This document shows, piece after piece, positions 34,127 to 36,655 of a stretch of DNA of 36,655 nucleotides. The notes below the pieces were generated by a model that did no database searches, was not told the DNA's origin, and saw nothing but the letters and a program-made list of their open reading frames with translations. Location of the stretch: contig JAUYFS010000033.1 in assembly GCA_030689665.1 (NCBI GenBank), positions 1 to 36,655 on the forward strand, written 5' to 3'. This DNA is from a bacterium. Its GTDB lineage: Bacteria > Patescibacteriota > Minisyncoccia > Minisyncoccales > JAUYFS01. The translations under genes and the position numbers were made by a program. Each line of letters starts with the position of its first letter. Within the stretch, counting starts at the first letter, position 1.

Positions 34127-35389
34127 ATGTTTTTTGAAAAAATAAAACTGCCAAACAAGGTAAGATTAATTCTTGTGCCTGATAAAAATGTTAATAGCGT
34201 GACTGTTTTGGGTTTGGTACGAATTGGTTCGCGATATGAAACAGAAAAAAACAACGGCGTTTCCCATTTTTTGGAGCATATGGTTTTTAAGGGAACTGAA
34301 AAAAGAAAAACGCCGCTAGAACTTATTGAAGTTTTGGATAAAATAGGAGGTGATTACAATGCTTTTACGGATAAAGAAATTACCGGCTTTCATGCTAAAG
34401 TTGATAAATCTCATATTGAAACAGCAATTGATTGGGTTTCCGAGTTGATTATTAGCCCCTTGCTTAAAGAAGAAGACCTTGAAAGAGAAAAAGGAGTTAT
34501 ATTAGAAGAGATTAAAATGTATTTGGACACGCCGATGAGTTTTATTTCCGATTTGTGGGAAAAGTTGCTTTATGGCGAACAACCATTGGGAAGATTGGGG
34601 TTGGGAAAAGAAGAAATTATAAAGAAAATGAAAATTCAACAAATGGTTGATTATTATCAAAATTATTATTCGTCTGAAAATTTGGTAATTGTAATAAGCG
34701 GTAATTTTAAAAAAGAAGAAGCGTGGAAACTAGTTAAAAGATATTTTTTAAAGATTGGCCGAAAAAAAATAAATAATCCAATAAAAATCAAAGAAATCCA
34801 GAAAAAACCAGAATCTTTCATAAATTTCAAGGAAACCGACCAAACTCATCTTTGTTTGGGGGTGAAAACCTATGATTTATTTCACAAGGACAGATATGTG
34901 CTGGATGTTATGTCCGTGATTTTAGGAGGAAATATGAGCTCTCGGCTTTTCTTGGAAATTAGAGAAAAAAGGGGTTTAGCTTATTATGTGAGAACCGCAA
35001 CTTCAAAGTATTTGGATACAGGAAGCTTATTTACTCAAGCTGGCGTGGCTCATAATAATTTAGAAAAAACAGCAAAAATAATACTGGAAAATTACAAAAA
35101 ATTAAAAGAAGAAATAGTTCCTGATGATGAGTTAAAAAAAGCCAAAGAGTATATAAAAGGAATTTCAACCATAGGAATGGAAAGCACTGACGCTAAAGCG
35201 CTTTTTTTCGGGATGCAGGAAGTTTTAACGAATAAAATAGTTTCTTTGGAAGAAAGGTTTAAAAAAATTGATAAAGTCAGTAAAATGGATATAAAGAGGG
35301 TTGCTAATGACATTTTTTGTCCAGAAAAATTGAATTTAGCAATTATCGGTCCTCACAAAATTAAAAAGGTCTCTTTTCTAAAAATTTAA
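34127..35389 (+). CDS. M16-family zinc metallopeptidase
   Basis: GVSHFLEHMVFKGTEKR (HxxEH), NAFTDKEITGFHAKV, EEIKMYLDTPMSFI, SRLFLEIREKRGLAYYVRT. Confidence 0.95.
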   Translation: MFFEKIKLPNKVRLILVPDKNVNSVTVLGLVRIGSRYETEKNNGVSHFLEHMVFKGTEKRKTPLELIEVLDKIGGDYNAFTDKEITGFHAKVDKSHIETAIDWVSELIISPLLKEEDLEREKGVILEEIKMYLDTPMSFISDLWEKLLYGEQPLGRLGLGKEEIIKKMKIQQMVDYYQNYYSSENLVIVISGNFKKEEAWKLVKRYFLKIGRKKINNPIKIKEIQKKPESFINFKETDQTHLCLGVKTYDLFHKDRYVLDVMSVILGGNMSSRLFLEIREKRGLAYYVRTATSKYLDTGSLFTQAGVAHNNLEKTAKIILENYKKLKEEIVPDDELKKAKEYIKGISTIGMESTDAKALFFGMQEVLTNKIVSLEERFKKIDKVSKMDIKRVANDIFCPEKLNLAIIGPHKIKKVSFLKI

Positions 35390-35400
35390 TTTAAAATTTT

Positions 35401-36655
<1,255 letters not shown>

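Overview
AT-rich 36.7 kb window with short intergenic spaces and almost all genes on the + strand. Gene content suggests a Candidate Phyla Radiation (Patescibacteria/Parcubacteria-like) chromosome; this is inferred from gene style, not tested. Recognisable genes: a UvrD-type helicase fused to a RecB-like nuclease, SDR, CapA-like phosphoesterase, beta-propeller protein, RluA-type pseudouridine synthase, 2-oxoacid:ferredoxin oxidoreductase (alpha and beta), YbaB, GreA, PrmC, acylphosphatase, thermonuclease plus lamin-tail domain, cysteine desulfurase plus IscU, histidine kinase plus response regulator followed by a type IV pilus cluster (PilB, PilC, prepilins, PilM, PilN, PilO), NDK, malic enzyme, YchF, L28 (minus strand), M50 protease, a large membrane-anchored repeat protein, GlyRS, M16 peptidase, AI-2E transporter and the start of MetRS. 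Two non-coding signals stand out. (1) A dispersed family of inverted-repeat elements with TTYACCCT...AGGGTRAA ends. Members usually sit directly before a start codon, the right arm supplies a strong GGAGG Shine-Dalgarno and the left arm supplies its complement. Most other genes here lack an obvious SD. Some copies also encode the stop codon, or even the C-terminus, of the upstream gene. (2) A compact minus-strand locus at 9016-9112 with a TTGACA-17-TATTTT promoter, a predicted three-way-junction RNA of about 56 nt and a U6 terminator, resembling an uncharacterised stand-alone small RNA.
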